Positions 1 to 12,954 of a DNA stretch of 64,000 nucleotides are shown here, one piece after another. The stretch spans positions 2,526,835 through 2,590,834 of the forward strand of contig NC_054555.1 in NCBI RefSeq assembly GCF_017654505.1. Reading direction: 5' to 3'. Positions within the stretch are counted from its first letter, which is position 1, and every line of letters begins with the position of its first letter. The notes below the pieces were generated by a model. That model was not told where the DNA came from and searched no databases. It saw only the letters and a program-made list of their open reading frames with translations. The translations under genes were made by a program, and so were the position numbers. The DNA is from Polyodon spathula. Taxonomy: Eukaryota > Chordata > Actinopteri > Acipenseriformes > Polyodontidae.

Positions 1-828
1 TTAATAGCAGGTAAGCAGGGATACAACAATGACACTTTAGAGTTATAATCTAAGCAGGGAGCAAACTTGGCAAAGGGAGCAGTTCCCATACTGTCCTGCA
101 CCTGCAATATATACACATATTATACAGAATCTTCTTTAGAAAATCAATACAGATTCAAGGCTCAGGAATCATCACAGACACAGTTACAGTTTGGACGGAA
201 TTATTTTACAGCACGGACCTAAAAGCCTCTTGGAATTCAGAAAGGAGACATCCACTTATGAGTTGAATTGCGGGTTACTGAATTAACATGCTTAATAAAT
301 ACAATGACATAATTTGGCCCGTGGCCTTGTCCATTGGGACTCGGTAGTTGTCCAACACTGGCCGACATAGACTGAGAGGCCAGCCAGCAGGCAGAGCAAG
401 TGGTCTACTGGGCCACCTTCCCCCCTTGGACAAGGCACGCTGCAAGCTGCAAGGCGGGGAGGAGGAGGAAACAAGGATCAAAAACAAAGTGAAACTGAGG
501 CATAGAATGCTATTTGTAGAATGTATGACAATTATGTAATTGGTAGGTAGAGTCTCCTATCAGAAAAACAATCAAGTTTCTAATTAAAGAGCACTTCTCT
601 CCTTTTCTTTCTTTGTTATATAATCACTGTACAATTGAGCCACTTAAAGATGGTGTATAATTGGATTTTATGATGCTTCATTACTTTATTTCATTACTTA
701 GACCAAATGCCTGAGGAGCCCATATCTGAAGGACATCCTAATTGTTCATTAAAGAAGTATTGAGGTGTTAAAGAACCCCCTGTGGTACGATGGCTCAGTG
801 AGGACATGGTGAAAAAAGGTGTTATGTT
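1..828. other. Non-coding stretch, no gene recognised
   Basis: AT-rich sequence without a recognisable gene. A moderately GC-rich pocket around 320-480 gives short overlapping open frames on both strands, none with a known motif. The words near 785-800 resemble the start of a tRNA-derived SINE (a GGCTCAGTG core), but no matching B box follows. Confidence 0.5.
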
Positions 829-975
829 GAGATCCTAAAATCATTTATTTTGTGATCTTGACATAACGGTTTAAAATGACGAGATCCTAAAATAATCTGT
901 CTTGTGATCTCTTCATAAGAGTTTAAATTGACGAGATCCTGAGATAATCTATCTTGTGATCTTGACATAACACAT
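829..975. repeat. Tandem repeat, about 3 x 52 bp
   Basis: Three diverged copies of a 52-bp unit begin at 829, 881 and 933. Each starts GAGATCCT and contains CTTGTGATCT or TTTGTGATCT about 20 bases later, followed by a CATAA word. The third copy is cut short at about 975. The period is exact between the first two boundaries; the copies differ by scattered substitutions. It is non-coding, and I do not recognise the family. Confidence 0.8.
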
Positions 976-3162
976 TTCTAGATATTTTTTTTCCACTGTT
1001 CTTAATGAGCTGCTACACTGAGGTGTTATTTTGCTATTTTTAGCTATTTTTAATGGTACAATACAGTCTCTTTTAAGTATTTCAGTGTGTATGGATTGTA
1101 AGTATGTAAGTCAACGCACATACAATTTAGCCATATAAAAAAGTCAACTCAACCAAGAACTAAGCACAAAAGTGAAGAGATATGAACCAGAAGCACATTA
1201 AAGAATCAATGTAGATGAGTTTTTAGGAAAGTATGATAAAAGTATTTGCATTGTGTGTGATGGAAATGGATATCTAATTTTGGACAGAAGCCAGTTCCAT
1301 TGACTTAGTTTAGCAGTAGACCAAATAGATTTTGTGGTTGCTCTAATTATTATTCAGCCCATTTCTTGGTCTTAACATTATAGTAAATATTGGCTCTGTC
1401 ATGGATGAAAAAGCCATTGTATTTGCAAAGTGCCTGTTAGCTTGAGCAACACGCAAATGGACTTACTAGGCAATGGTTGGCATAGCTGTCTGCCTACCTA
1501 TTAAATACGTTCCACATGTGTTGAATTGAATTAGTGACTTTTTCAGCTTGTTTAAGATCTTCAGAGTTATAAAGCAATGGGACAGCAGATACTATACCTT
1601 GACTGTAGAAAGACTCGAGCTTCTTGTCCTCAGGAATATGCTGACCATCACCACTATGAACTTAGCAGGGCTATTTTTTTTTTCCCCCACATCAATCAAA
1701 GTGATATTCATCTGCACTACGATTTGGATGTTAAGTAGCATTTTATCTCCCACTTCATGGACAGCCATGTGAATTCATTGTAATACCTGGGTTACTACCA
1801 ATGGTTCCTGTTCTTACATGGTAACTACTGTGTAATTACATGGGAATAGTGAGCTGATGCACCAGAAACTATATCAGTGCAACAACGCCCTTGCTGGCTA
1901 TTATCACAATAGCCTTGAAGCAACTTTAGAATATAAAGCATTTCAATAGCTGTGCCCCATTCAGTCTCTGAATCTTTTCACGGCAACAGCATTCTATGCT
2001 AATGCCACAGCCCCTCTCCCCACAGCACATCCACTATAACTGATAGCTCTATAAGGTCATTACACATCCTTTCTACGACAGCCTCCCTCTGTGCCTGAAA
2101 TGACTGGCAATTCCATTAATATTACCTTTGTGAAGTGGAAATGTATGTTCTCAGATCATGATAATATACAAATTGGTATCTTAAGTAATATTAAATAAAT
2201 AAACACATGCGTAGAAAATAAGTGATCAATTATCAAACCTAAGAACTGGTTTGGTACATATAAAAATCAAAATCAAATGCTTTTCATTACTCTCAGAGAG
2301 TCTTCTGGATGTTGTACATTGAAGTCTTAGTTATTTTAAGCAGGAACTAATACTGTTTGCAAATGCATGAACACTAACACCGGCACCCAAAAAAAACCCC
2401 AAAAATACATGAATGAAATGGGATGGCAATTGTACCCAAGACTAGTATTATCTTTAACTGTCCCACACTCAATTTGTAAACCATGCATTCACAGAATCGT
2501 TGACTGCAGATCGTGTTATGTCAACTGTCTCTGGTTACCGAACCACTGGTATGTTATTTATACACACAGTGTTAACTAATGCAAATCCTAAATGCATTAT
2601 GCAAAAATTTGCTGGTAACCTTGGTTCCAGTCCGGAATTCATACTCCCAGATCATATTTTGTTAATGATTTTTTCCCTACAAAAATATGCATTTACTTGA
2701 TGAGATCACAGTTTCTGCTCCACATTCCTTAGTGGGCTGAAATTCTATAGAGAGGCACTCCCATTAATAATATTAAAACACTAATAGTAATTGAAGGGAT
2801 TTAATTCATAGTCCACTTTCCAAAACCCATTCATTATCTTACCAGTAATTGCCAGATGTTGATTAAAGAACACGATTTCAAACATTTCCTTTATCGCTTT
2901 AGTCATTAATGAGGGGGGATGGGGTTACTTTGCATTTGTAGATTAGCCTCAAGATAGTAAAGACACCGAAAAGCTGCACTTGACAAAATGTAATAGATTA
3001 AAAGGATAATCCTCAACCATTAAAAACTGAGAGAAGATGGAACGTGTAACAAGTGTTAATAATGAATATACATTCGACAAGGTTTTAAGATTAGAAGTGC
3101 AGTGTACAGGCAGGTTTATTTTAGTAGTTCAGTGCTTCAGATCATGAAGCTCCACAGTTCCA
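976..3162. other. Non-coding stretch, no gene recognised
   Basis: No gene or clear repeat seen. Open frames at 1548-1772, 2367-2579 and 2500-2700 are short, overlap one another or have no recognisable motif, and do not look coding. The sequence is AT-rich and CpG-poor like the rest of the window. Confidence 0.5.
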
Positions 3163-5241
3163 TTCTATAGAAAAGCAAACTATGAAGGTATGAAACAGAG
3201 ACTAACAGAAGTAGACTGGAGTAAAATAGAGAAAACACCCACAGAAGAAGGATGGTTGTTCTTCAAAAATGTAGTACTAGAGGTGCAAAACAATTACATC
3301 CCTAAAGTAGACAAATCTAAATGTAAAACTAAATTGCCAAAATGGTTTAATAGATCAATTAAAAAAAATATTCAGCGAAAAAAGACACTTTATAGAGCAT
3401 TAAAAAAGGACCAAAAAGAAAGTAAGCAGAAAGAGTACACGGAACTGCAAACGCAAGTCAAAAAGGAAGTTAGAAAGGCCAAGAGAGAAATAGAAATGAA
3501 CATTGCTAAGGGAGCTAAAACCAATTCCAAAATGTTTTTCCAATATTACAACAGCAATAGAACATTCAAAGAGGAGATTAAATGTTTAAGAGATACAAAT
3601 GGCAAAATCGTAGATGAAGAAAAAAAAAATAGCAAATATATTAAATGATTACTTTTCACAAGTTTTTACAAAGGAAGATACTGACAACATGCCCCACATG
3701 TCATCCAGTTCCTATCCAGTTTTAAATAACTTTAGCATAACTGAGGCAGAAGTGTTAAAGGGACTAGGAGCGCTTAAAATAAACAAATCCCCTGGGCTGG
3801 ATGAGATCCTCCCAGTAGTACTCAAAGAAATGAAAGCAGTAATTTACAAACCGCTAACCAAGATCATGCAGCAGTCTCTTGACAGAGGGGTGGTACCGAC
3901 AGACTGGAAAATTGCAAACGTAATACCGATCCACAAAAAGGGAAACAAAACTGAACCAGGTAACTACAGACCAGTAAGCCTGACTTCTATTATATGCAAA
4001 CTTATGGAAACTATAATAAGATCCAAAATGGAAAATTACCTATATGGTAACAGGGTCCTGGGAGACAGTCAACATGGTTTTAGGAAAGGGAGATCGTGTC
4101 TAACTAACTTGCTTGATTTTTTTGAGGATGCAACATCGATAATGGATAATTGCAAAGCATATGACATGGTTTATTTAGATTTCCAGAAAGCTTTTGACAA
4201 AGTCCCGCACAAAAGATTAATTCTCAAACTGAACGCAGTTGGGATTCAAGGAAACACATGTACATGGATTAGGGAGTGGTTAACATGTAGAAAACAGAAA
4301 GTACTGATTAGAGGAAAAACCTCAGAATGGAGTGTGGTAACCAGTGGTGTACCACAGGGATCAATATTAGGTCCTCTGCTATTCCTGATCTACATTAATG
4401 ATTTAGATTCTGGTATAGTAAGCAAACTTGTTAAATTTGCAGACGACACAAAAGTAGGAGGAGTGGCAAACACTGTTGCAGCAGCAAAGGTCATTCAAAA
4501 TGATCTAGACAAGATTCAGAACTGGGCAGACACATGGCAAATGACATTTAATAGAGAAAAGTGTAAGGTACTGCACGCAGGAAATAAAAATGTACATTAT
4601 AAATATCATATGGGAGATACTGAAATTGGAGAAGGAATCTATGGAAAAGACCTAGGAGTTTTTATTGACTCAGAAATGTCTTCATTTAGACAATGTGGGG
4701 AAGCTATAAAAAAGGCTAACAAGATGCTCGGATACATTGTGAAAAGTGTTGAATTTAAATCAAGGGAAGTAATGTTAAAACTGTACAATGCACTAGTAAG
4801 ACCTCATCTTGAATATTGTGTGCAGTTCTGGTCACCTCGCTATAAAAAAGATATTGCTGCTCTAGAAAGAGTGCAAAGAAGAGCGACCAGAATTATTCCG
4901 GGCTTAAAAGGCATGTCATATGCAGACAGGCTAAAAGAATTGAATCTGTTCAGTCTTGAACAAAGAAGACTACGTGGCGACCTAATTCAAGCATTCAAAA
5001 TTCAAAAAGGTATTGACAGTGTCGACCCAAGGGTCTTTTTCAGCCTGAAAAAAGAAACAAGGACCAGGGGTCACAAATGGAGATTAGACAAAGGGGCATT
5101 CAGAACAGAAAAAAGGAGGCTCTTTTTGCACAGAGAATTGTGAGGGTCTGGAATCAACTCCCCAGTAATGTTGTTGAAGCTGACACCCTGGGATCCTTCA
5201 AGAAGCTGCTTGATGAGATTTTGGGATCAATAAGCTACTAA
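3163..5241 (+). pseudogene. CR1-like LINE ORF2, reverse transcriptase relic
   Basis: This is the inner and C-terminal part of a LINE ORF2 that would have copied element RNA into DNA at a nicked chromosomal target. The first open piece (to about 3646) is a lysine-rich linker. The second (3614-5143, 509 codons) holds the reverse transcriptase: GNYRPVSLTS, HGFRKGRSC, the catalytic aspartate in YLDFQKAFDKVPH (D189 of the second piece), SGVPQGSILGPLLFLIYINDL split over residues after 245, and the FADD box (275-278, bases 4436-4447). The thumb-like C-terminal region carries LVRPHLEYC and VQRRATRI. Two single-base shifts break the frame. An A10 run at 3620-3629 has one more A than the inferred frame needs. 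A T5 run at 5123-5127 appears one T short. Past the second shift the frame continues through RVWNQLPSNVVEADTLGSFK to a stop at 5239-5241. The endonuclease is missing, so it cannot be autonomous. Confidence 0.92.
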
Positions 5242-5290
5242 CAACCAAACGAGCAAGATGGGCCGAATGGCCTCCTCTTGTTTGTAAACT

Positions 5291-5312
5291 TTCTTATGTT
5301 CTTATGTTCTTA
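5291..5312 (+). repeat. 3' octamer tail of the CR1-like LINE
   Basis: Two full TTCTTATG units followed by TTCTTA. CR1-group elements end in short tandem 8-mers that the reverse transcriptase recognises, rather than poly-A. This fixes the 3' end of the insertion at about 5312. Confidence 0.9.
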
Positions 5313-8300
5313 TATCATCCACTTCACAGTCACACACTAGTGTTACCCATCTATTAACCCATGGCACTCTGGATACACCTGATATACATCTACACAGCTC
5401 TCCATATCTGGGGGATGTTCAACACAGCGTATAGCTCAGTAGATGGTACTAAAAAACTGCCAACATTATTTAGAGCTTTGTTGAAGACTTAGATCTTCTT
5501 ATTGCCATTTCAGTTGATCATTTATCTGCATTTACTTTTGTTACTGAGGCATGCTTGGTGTATATTTGTTTGAAAAAAAAGACACTTAAGAAACTCAGGT
5601 TGACAGTTTTTATTTATTTATTTAAACCAATAATAATTTGAGTAACAATATATTTCTTTACTAATTTAGATTGCTTATTTACAATGCTAACAAGTATTAA
5701 CATGAAACAAATGAATACCCTGAAATAAGAATGAGAGTCAGTTTTAGTCCTTGTCACATTATTGAAAGAAGTATAACTTCAGTCAGCCAATGGTAATCAT
5801 TACCACAGTAATATTTTGAAATCCATCACTTTGTTTGTGGTTGTGATGCAGGACGCCAAGGGCAACTTTCCAAACTCCCACCACGACACAGCACCACCTT
5901 AGATTAATCTGTTACTCTGGCTTTCCATCCATTAGACATCCAAGTCAGCATCACGATAGTCGCAATAAATCGAGTTATCATCATACCCTTGCGAGGCAAT
6001 ATATCACGTCCTCGTAAAAGAGAAAAATGGCACTGCCAAACTCCACGTCCAGTTTGAATATTATCACATTACTGCCAGACAGGTGTGTATTTGCAAAATT
6101 AATTTGCTTCAATCACATGATGGCTTCTGTATGGAACCTTTATGTGGGTGTACAGTGAGAAATATTTATTTATTTTTCTCTTACAAGGAAAAGTCAACTC
6201 TAGAGAGCATGCATGACAGACAGGCGGTAATCTAGGATCACAGTTAAGGAAACACATTGTGCTTTTGTTTCCCTTGATTGCCTCCCCAAAGACTGTGAAT
6301 GAAGAACAACTTTGCCACTGAAGGAAATCTCTTTCAACAAGTTTGTGGTCTAAGCAGTGGCTCTATAGCAGAGTAATCCTAATTGTATACCCCTCTTTTT
6401 ACATCCTTAAATACAGCATTGAAAAGAGGTTTAGAAATGCTAAAAGATAATCAACGTTTTCGCTAAAAGTCTTTCTCAATGTCCTCTAATTTAAATTTAC
6501 CAAATAGACATGTGACAGGTCTCCATGGGCAGCACAGAGACCACAAAAAAGCTACTGCCCTCCAGTTCTAAACTTCTCCAGTTCTAAAGCTCCTGTATAC
6601 AAACAGTCAGGCTAAATTAGACTATCAATTCTCCAGCTTAGCCTGGTTACCTGTTTTAAGGAGTTTTAACCCTATCCTTGCCAAATAAAGATCAGCTACG
6701 ATGTTTCCATTTAACATGCAACACTTTTCAATGGGGTTCTGTAACCCAGGAAGTGAACAAGAAAAGAAACCAAGTATTTCCAGCAAACTCATAGTTATTT
6801 GGTAGGAATAACCCAAACAGAAAATAAACATTGACACAAATATAATATTGTTATGCTAATGAGATAAAAGCTGAGCATATAAAGACCATGTTGCTGGTCC
6901 CCAGATTGGTCATTAAAAGCAGGTACAAAGCAGTAAAGGTTTAATAGGAATTCACTTTGAATGGTTCATCATTTTCACATTTATTGACACTCAACGACAG
7001 CAGGCTGTTTTGCAGAAAAACTGAAAAACCTGGCAAAGAAATGAGGCAACAAAAAATTTATGATGAAGTATGCCACTCAAGGGATATTATAAGAACATAA
7101 CAACTCAATGCCGGCTGTTTAAATGTACTGATGAAAAATCAATAAAGGAGATTTAGCTTTCTCCTGTGAAGACGAATTCTTATTTGATCCAAATTAAACT
7201 ATCTGGGACACCCTTTCATCACCTTTTTGCAGTACAACAGGCAGGGATGCTATTATCCAGTCCATAAAATACAACTGCAAACCATTAATACAAATTGAGA
7301 ATATAAGGACAAAATGTATGTAATGGTTTGGAGAGGCAGTGGTGGTCACCATGCTGTGCGTTGAACTGTGAAATTGAATCACGAATCTGCTGATCCAGGA
7401 AACTCGATCTGTGAATAATAACCTTAGTAAATTAGAAGAAATATAATCTCTATGTCACGTGTTGCTGTTTTATCATTCGTGTATATTAACACAACTGGTA
7501 ACATATCTGACTGGCAGCACCAAATGTAACAAGAGCAACTACAGGATTTGAATACTTGATTTTGAGATTTGACATGTCATTGAACAATGTAATTGAACAC
7601 AGTTTTCTACAAAATATTTAAACTCATGTTTAATTCATCTAATTAAAATAGCCCTTAGAATTTCATATTTTAAGTGTGACATAGTGACACCAACCAGAGG
7701 ACAGCCATAGAACAGAAGAGTTACTGCACAATAACATTGGCTGAATTACTATGGGTTACAAAACCAGATGAGAAAGCATGAATTTAGTTTATCAAGGCTT
7801 GCATTTGTGATGAAATATGACAGGTCTCCTTGAAATAATAATTGTATTACTGCTTTGAACATTCTTGTAATAACTGCAGACAGCTGATTGAGAATGAAAG
7901 CCTCAGGGTGAGAAAAGCTTTTTTTTTTTTTTTAATTCACCTGAATTGCTAAGCTTGTGATGATTCAAGTTGATTTTGATATTTAAACCAATATTAATGC
8001 TTGAGGTTACCCTGTCATCTAAGTGCAAGGCTGACGGCTAGCAGGCTCATGTGGATTTGCTGTCACGCATTTCAAAGCATAGCAGGAAGAAATATTTAAT
8101 ACAAGGGTTGGATGTCAACTTGAGCTGAAGAACAAAGCTTTTCCTTCGTCATGGGGGATTAACAATCTATCCAATTCAGCTGAAAGAACTCGTTGAAAAA
8201 AACAAAAAAGGAATATAGTAGATCAGCATCTACTTGCATTCTATTTGAGGATGGCTTGTTGGTTGCATGCAGGACCGTGATACCTGCTGACTGACGGTTA

Positions 8301-9110
8301 TTTCACTGAACACAGAAGCAGTAGCGTGCCGACACCATCCTCACCCTTCACAAAGCCTGTGAAGAGCAGCAGCATTCGGGTCGGACACACTGCTGAGCAC
8401 ATCCGCAGTTATGAAAGGACTCTGCCAGGATCACGGATGTGTCAAAACAGGTTCTCAGATAAGCCAGGGGTGACCGGATACCCTCACACAGCCTTTTGAT
8501 AATATGCATGTTGTTCCCAGTAACTGAATATAAAACTCATCATTGAGCCATATGGTTATACTCCAGTGTTGGCTGATCGACTGGGTTACACTGAGACAAG
8601 CTAAATGTAGTCCCACAGTGATTGGCCACAGTGTTGATTTTGTTTTTATTTATCTGGCATTATTTCCTCTTGTGCCCTATACAGCATCAGCATTGTGTCC
8701 TGATTTGATGCAGTTATGACAGTTATCCCAGCAACATCTACCTTTGCTTTTCATTGTGCAGAGGCTGCAGCATGCATGTACAGTAATGATGCTGCCTCCG
8801 TGGGCATTGCTGGGGCAGGGCCCTGGAGAGGCATTTGATAGGTGTTTGGGATAATAATAACAGGACTTAGAAAGGGAATATTGTGGCTGAAGCAGAGTAG
8901 TGGATCTCAGCTACATCCCTTCATATTCCAGTCTTTGTTTCATGTGTTTTGATGGTTTCATTTTATATAAACAGGTTAGAAATTAGCAGTGATTTAATAA
9001 TCTATAACTGTTAATAGCACAATTACAAACATGTTCATAGATTGTATCCCACTTTTAACATCCCCCTATTCTTGTTAACATCTTAGAACACTTGCAAATT
9101 CAATTCCATC
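5313..9110. other. Non-coding stretch, no gene recognised
   Basis: No gene seen. Short open frames at 6625-6837 and 7194-7382 are without motifs. A T-run lies near 7920-7933. The 8230-8520 part is somewhat richer in GC and CpG than its surroundings but does not give a long frame. A tRNA A-box-like word near 5428-5445 has no partner B box. Confidence 0.5.
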
Positions 9111-9425
9111 TTAAAGGTTGCATAAGGACCTTTTTATTGTGTTGTGTTACATGTTCCCATGTGCTGCTGCAACTGTTCACATAAGGTGTGTGTATTGTTT
9201 TTTAATGATTTATTTATTGTAACATTTTGACCACTTTTTAAAACTTTTAAATTGTATTCCCTGCCTCAAGATGGCTTCCCATGTACCCGCATGGACCTCT
9301 CAGAACTACATTTCCCATCATCCTCCTGCTCGCTGGTAAATCTCAGTTGAGGAGGAGGATGATGGGAAATGTAGTTCTGAAAGGTGTAAAACAATAAAAT
9401 AAAAAGGTCCTTATGTACCCTTTGA
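9111..9425. mobile_element. Foldback (MITE-like) element with nested inverted repeats
   Basis: A palindromic non-coding element of about 315 bp. The outer arms pair AAAGGTTGCATAAGGACC at the left with the complement of GGTCCTTATGTACCCTTT at the right, extending through a TTTTTATT/AATAAAAA stretch. A second, inner inverted repeat is perfect over 28 bases: 9300-9327 pairs with 9353-9380, separated by a 25-base loop. Each inner arm holds ACTACATTTCCCAT, close to the ACTACAATTCCCA motif bound by ZNF143. No open frame or transposase is present, so it would depend on enzymes from another element. I did not find a convincing target duplication. Confidence 0.8.
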
Positions 9426-10447
9426 ATCAAATTGCATTTTACATTTTTTTTATTGTAAATGCTTCAAGGTCTGCTGAGCCAGTGTACACAGCATCGACCA
9501 AGGATAATGACCTCACAGGATATTCAGATGCAGACTTCATTATGTAGTTTAAATTAAGGGACACGTCTGTTTGATCACGCCTCTCCATTGTACACTTCAG
9601 TGCAGTGCCAAAGCCCCTTGCCCCACATTAAAGGTGCTTTAGACATGTAAATTGCAATGGTTTGTATTGCATGCAAACCTCATATTTCACCTGGATGCAT
9701 TCCTCTACTTGAATTTCAAACAGGCTTTAAACTGAAACATCTCTGCTTTGTAGACACAGAGAACCAATAATTTACATAATTAAAAAGAAACAGGATTCCG
9801 GTGTGATAAATACAATGTGATACAGGTCAATTCAGTTCTAGCCTGGTTTCAGTTAACTGTCGAGGAACTCTTTTATTATGGAAACAACAGTGGAAATGGA
9901 AGAAAGCAATCAGATATTCATGCAATCAAGAGCCCATATTTCCTTGTACTGTAAATCAGTAATACTACCCTGCTTCATATTTAATCAAAAACACATTTTC
10001 AGTCCCTGTGATATCTCTAACTTTAAAACTGTAAGCTTTTCACATGAATCTAATATTAATGAGTACTCTTTGGTGACAGGCAGCCATTTTGTTCAACACC
10101 ATCTTTAGGGATTTTTTTAATTAAAAATTGAAAACAACGATGAGAGGAAAGCAGAGACTTGTTATATTAATAACAGTAAAGTTAATTGGATGAAGTCACA
10201 TGAGTATTTCGTGTCCAATTTAAATAGTCATATCCGACACAGTGATGATTCAGTTTGTACAGGAATTGCAATACCCTTATTTTTAAATCACAGCACAGTA
10301 TTCAAGGCAAGGTATAATCCTTGTTGCCAAGGCTACCATATAGGCTCATGATATTTAAATCATGACAGGGGTCATTAAACTAGTAAAAGCTGACAAAGTT
10401 TTAGCTAGGTTGAATGTTTTGAACTTATGGATAGGTCAGTTTCAGAA
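9426..10447. other. Non-coding stretch, no gene recognised
   Basis: No gene recognised. The 76-codon open frame at 9878-10108 has no known motif and no clear splice context; I treat it as chance. Confidence 0.45.
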
Positions 10448-10662
10448 ACCTAACCCTAACTCTACGTAACTCTAACCCTTACCCTAACTCTAACCCTTTT
10501 CTGATACAATTGTGTACTTACATATATCGTGCAAAAAGATTTACACTTTAAGAACAATGTAACTATGCATAATAACATTGCAATTATGTGTAAGTACACA
10601 TGTATTTAGCATGTAACTATATCAATACACAGTCATCAGAGACACTTCATGTAAAATGTTAC
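10448..10662 (+). mobile_element. Palindromic MITE family A, right half with telomere-like core
   Basis: Begins with a degenerate run of TAACCC/TAACTC units (10448-10498) and continues through TACTTACATATAT, AAAAAGATTTACAC, ATGTAACTATGCATAATAAC and TAAGTACACATGTATTTA to the end word GACACTTCATGTAAAATGTT. The same order of words recurs at 18.6, 37.3 and 52.5 kb, and in reverse complement at 18.5 and 50.6 kb. Comparison shows that the complete element is a palindrome with telomere-like repeats at its centre; this copy keeps the core and right arm only. Non-coding. Confidence 0.75.
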
Positions 10663-12895
10663 TAAGATGTATTCCCCTAAATCTGCAATTGTTTGTAGTT
10701 TTGCAGCAGGATTTGCAGTGGAGTATATTTACAGATCTATGAATTACAGAGCAATTGCAATAACATATGCAGCAAGTGGAATAAAACACAAGCAAGCAGA
10801 CAAACTTATTTTCCTAATGTCACCGAACTAAAAAAATATGCTTCTCAAGGTGTTGTTTAAGGACAACCCTGGGTGTTAGTTATTATCTGTTTTTTGTGAC
10901 ACACACAAAAAAAAAATGTATTCAATTGCATTTTGTTGTAATTATATTGACAAATATAGTTTGTGTTAGTTACATTCTTAGGTTCTCTCAAGTTAATACA
11001 AATAAATAAATAAATACATTAAAAATACATTAAAAAATAAGACCAAAATTGATATATATATATATTTTATATATAAGAAAAGACAAATTAAGCTCCCATG
11101 TCAGGTTACTATACTTTACAAATCTCCTTACTGTTCATTCTGGAATTTCGCTTGACTATGCAGCTGACCTTATCAAGTAGAAGAATCCTCTCCATAATGC
11201 ATATGTTACATCACAGATTCCCTACAGGACCACACAACTAAGTGGGTTGCATTTATCTTCAATCTACAAACCAGACAAGGTTATAGAATATGTGTGACCT
11301 ATATTTCAGCTCACAGGATATCAAATCTTGATTCCACCTCCCTTTGAATTTAATATGCAAGCTTGTTTGTGATGTTTTTTTGTTGTTGCATTTTGTAGTC
11401 TTCTGATGTTTTGCTTTTGCTGCTCCAGTCTATGCAAGGATATTTACCAGCACAATTTTCAAATGAGCAAAAATAAGAAATAACAGGAGCATTTTGCAGT
11501 AAGCGGCTGTCATAAATGAGGTTTATATGCATCAATAATTGACTAATGAAACTGAAAATACAGCCATCGGATTGGGGTTCCAAAATGTTAATGCTGTCAT
11601 TAATTATTGGTCACTTCATATGGTTTAAAGAGTTTAATTGTAATTACATTGCTATTACATTTAAAATAAACTGAACCCTTATTGGAAAGTTACTGAATTA
11701 ATACAAAAATAAATAAATGCTGTAGTCCTTTGAGGTCTGTGCACGGGATCACTTTTAATATTCTGTTGTTTGCTGTTGCAGATGCACTTAACTTGAAGAG
11801 GAAATCTGCAAAACACATCGTATAAATTATTACGTTTTGCATGACAGAACCAGACTCATAGAATCCCAAGATCTTTTTTTTAACATTAATGGAAGCTGTA
11901 ACAATGTGAAGTGGGAGGCTATTTGGAGCAATTAAGGGAGCACTGGAAGCCACATGATGCTGCCCAATGAGCCTTCCTTGCACGGAGCTGTCTAAGTGTG
12001 TTTTAATGCAAGCATGTTAATTAGGAAATGAATAAACCTCCATGGGAAAGTCAAGGGTTGGAATTGGTCATAGCTCTATTATAGGTTAAAAAGACCCAAA
12101 TATATTATGCTTGTGTACCTGTTCTTCATGTAGTTGGTTGTCAGAATAATATATATTTTTTCTCACAAGGTGGCACTATACAGTGTCTAAAATATTTATT
12201 ATGGTTACGAATCAATATTAGTGGAAAATGATGAGACAGATACTACTGTGGCAGAATCTGGTACTGCATGAAGAATGTTTCATGTTTCATCTCACAGAAA
12301 AGATTTAAGCAGGGGTTAGAAACTTATTCAAAATAGGTAAGAACTGTTTAAATAATTAACAATTTCACTGGTTGACCATCTGTATTGCTTTTCACTGGTG
12401 CCAGTCAGTCGCTAATTGATGCTACTGTAGATTGAAGATTTTTACATTCTGTAAAGACCAGATGCGGTAAATATTTATATTTAGTAGACACTCCATTATA
12501 AAATACCAATAGGCAATGTGTGCTTTGCAGTCAGTTTTAACCATGTAGAAACAGGCTCGGATACACAAAGCGCCTTAACAAAAAAATAAATAAAACAGCT
12601 TCAATCAGATCCCTGCACATTTTCATTTCCCAATGTCATTTCTTATCATACAGTACCTGCTAGTTGAAAGAAAATAGACAACACCTTTCTAAACCTAAAA
12701 AAGTCAGGCTGCTGAATCTAGCAGGTGTTGCGCATTCACAGCCCTTTCACTGTTGTTCAGACAGGAGCTAAGGGCTGTGCATCCATCCGTATCAAACAGT
12801 TTGAATAATGTATGGAGATTCCTAGTCCTTTATCAAAAACATTTCACTTTTTTGAATGCCTTCACATTCCAGGTCACTAAATCCAAATTACACTG
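10663..12895. other. Non-coding stretch, no gene recognised
   Basis: AT-rich. Includes a short TA run near 11051-11073. Open frames at 11350-11583 and 11690-11983 (minus strand) show no motifs. Nothing else supported. Confidence 0.5.
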
Positions 12896-12923
12896 GCTTC
12901 TTCTTCTTCTTCTTCTTCTTCTT

Positions 12924-12953
<30 letters not shown>
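12896..12953. repeat. (TTC)n microsatellite
   Basis: About 19 uninterrupted TTC units. It creates a poly-leucine open frame (12753-13046) that is an artefact of the repeat. Confidence 0.97.

Positions 12954-12954
<1 letters not shown>

Larger units (their letters stand above)
3163..5312 (+). mobile_element. CR1-like LINE, 5'-truncated copy
   Basis: A non-LTR retrotransposon copy inserted in the plus orientation. It begins part-way through ORF2, near 3163, where the protein similarity I recognise starts, so the 5' UTR, any ORF1 and the endonuclease domain are absent. That is typical of 5' truncation during target-primed reverse transcription. Reverse transcriptase sequence runs to about 5241, followed by a short 3' UTR (with the word GGGCCGAATGGCCTCCTCTT) and the octamer tail at 5291-5312. 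The octamer tail rather than poly-A places it in the CR1 group. The exact 5' boundary is uncertain and I could not define a target site duplication. Confidence 0.92.

Noticed and set aside
777..800. GGTACGATGGCTCAGTGAGG resembling a SINE head
   Set aside because: No B box at the expected distance and no tail.
5424..5445. TAGCTCAGTAGATGGT resembling a tRNA or SINE A box
   Set aside because: No B box, no cloverleaf and no SINE body follows.
10448..10498. Telomere-like repeats taken as a chromosome fusion or a chromosome end
   Set aside because: They are short and degenerate, recur many times and sit inside a palindromic element, so they travel with the repeat.
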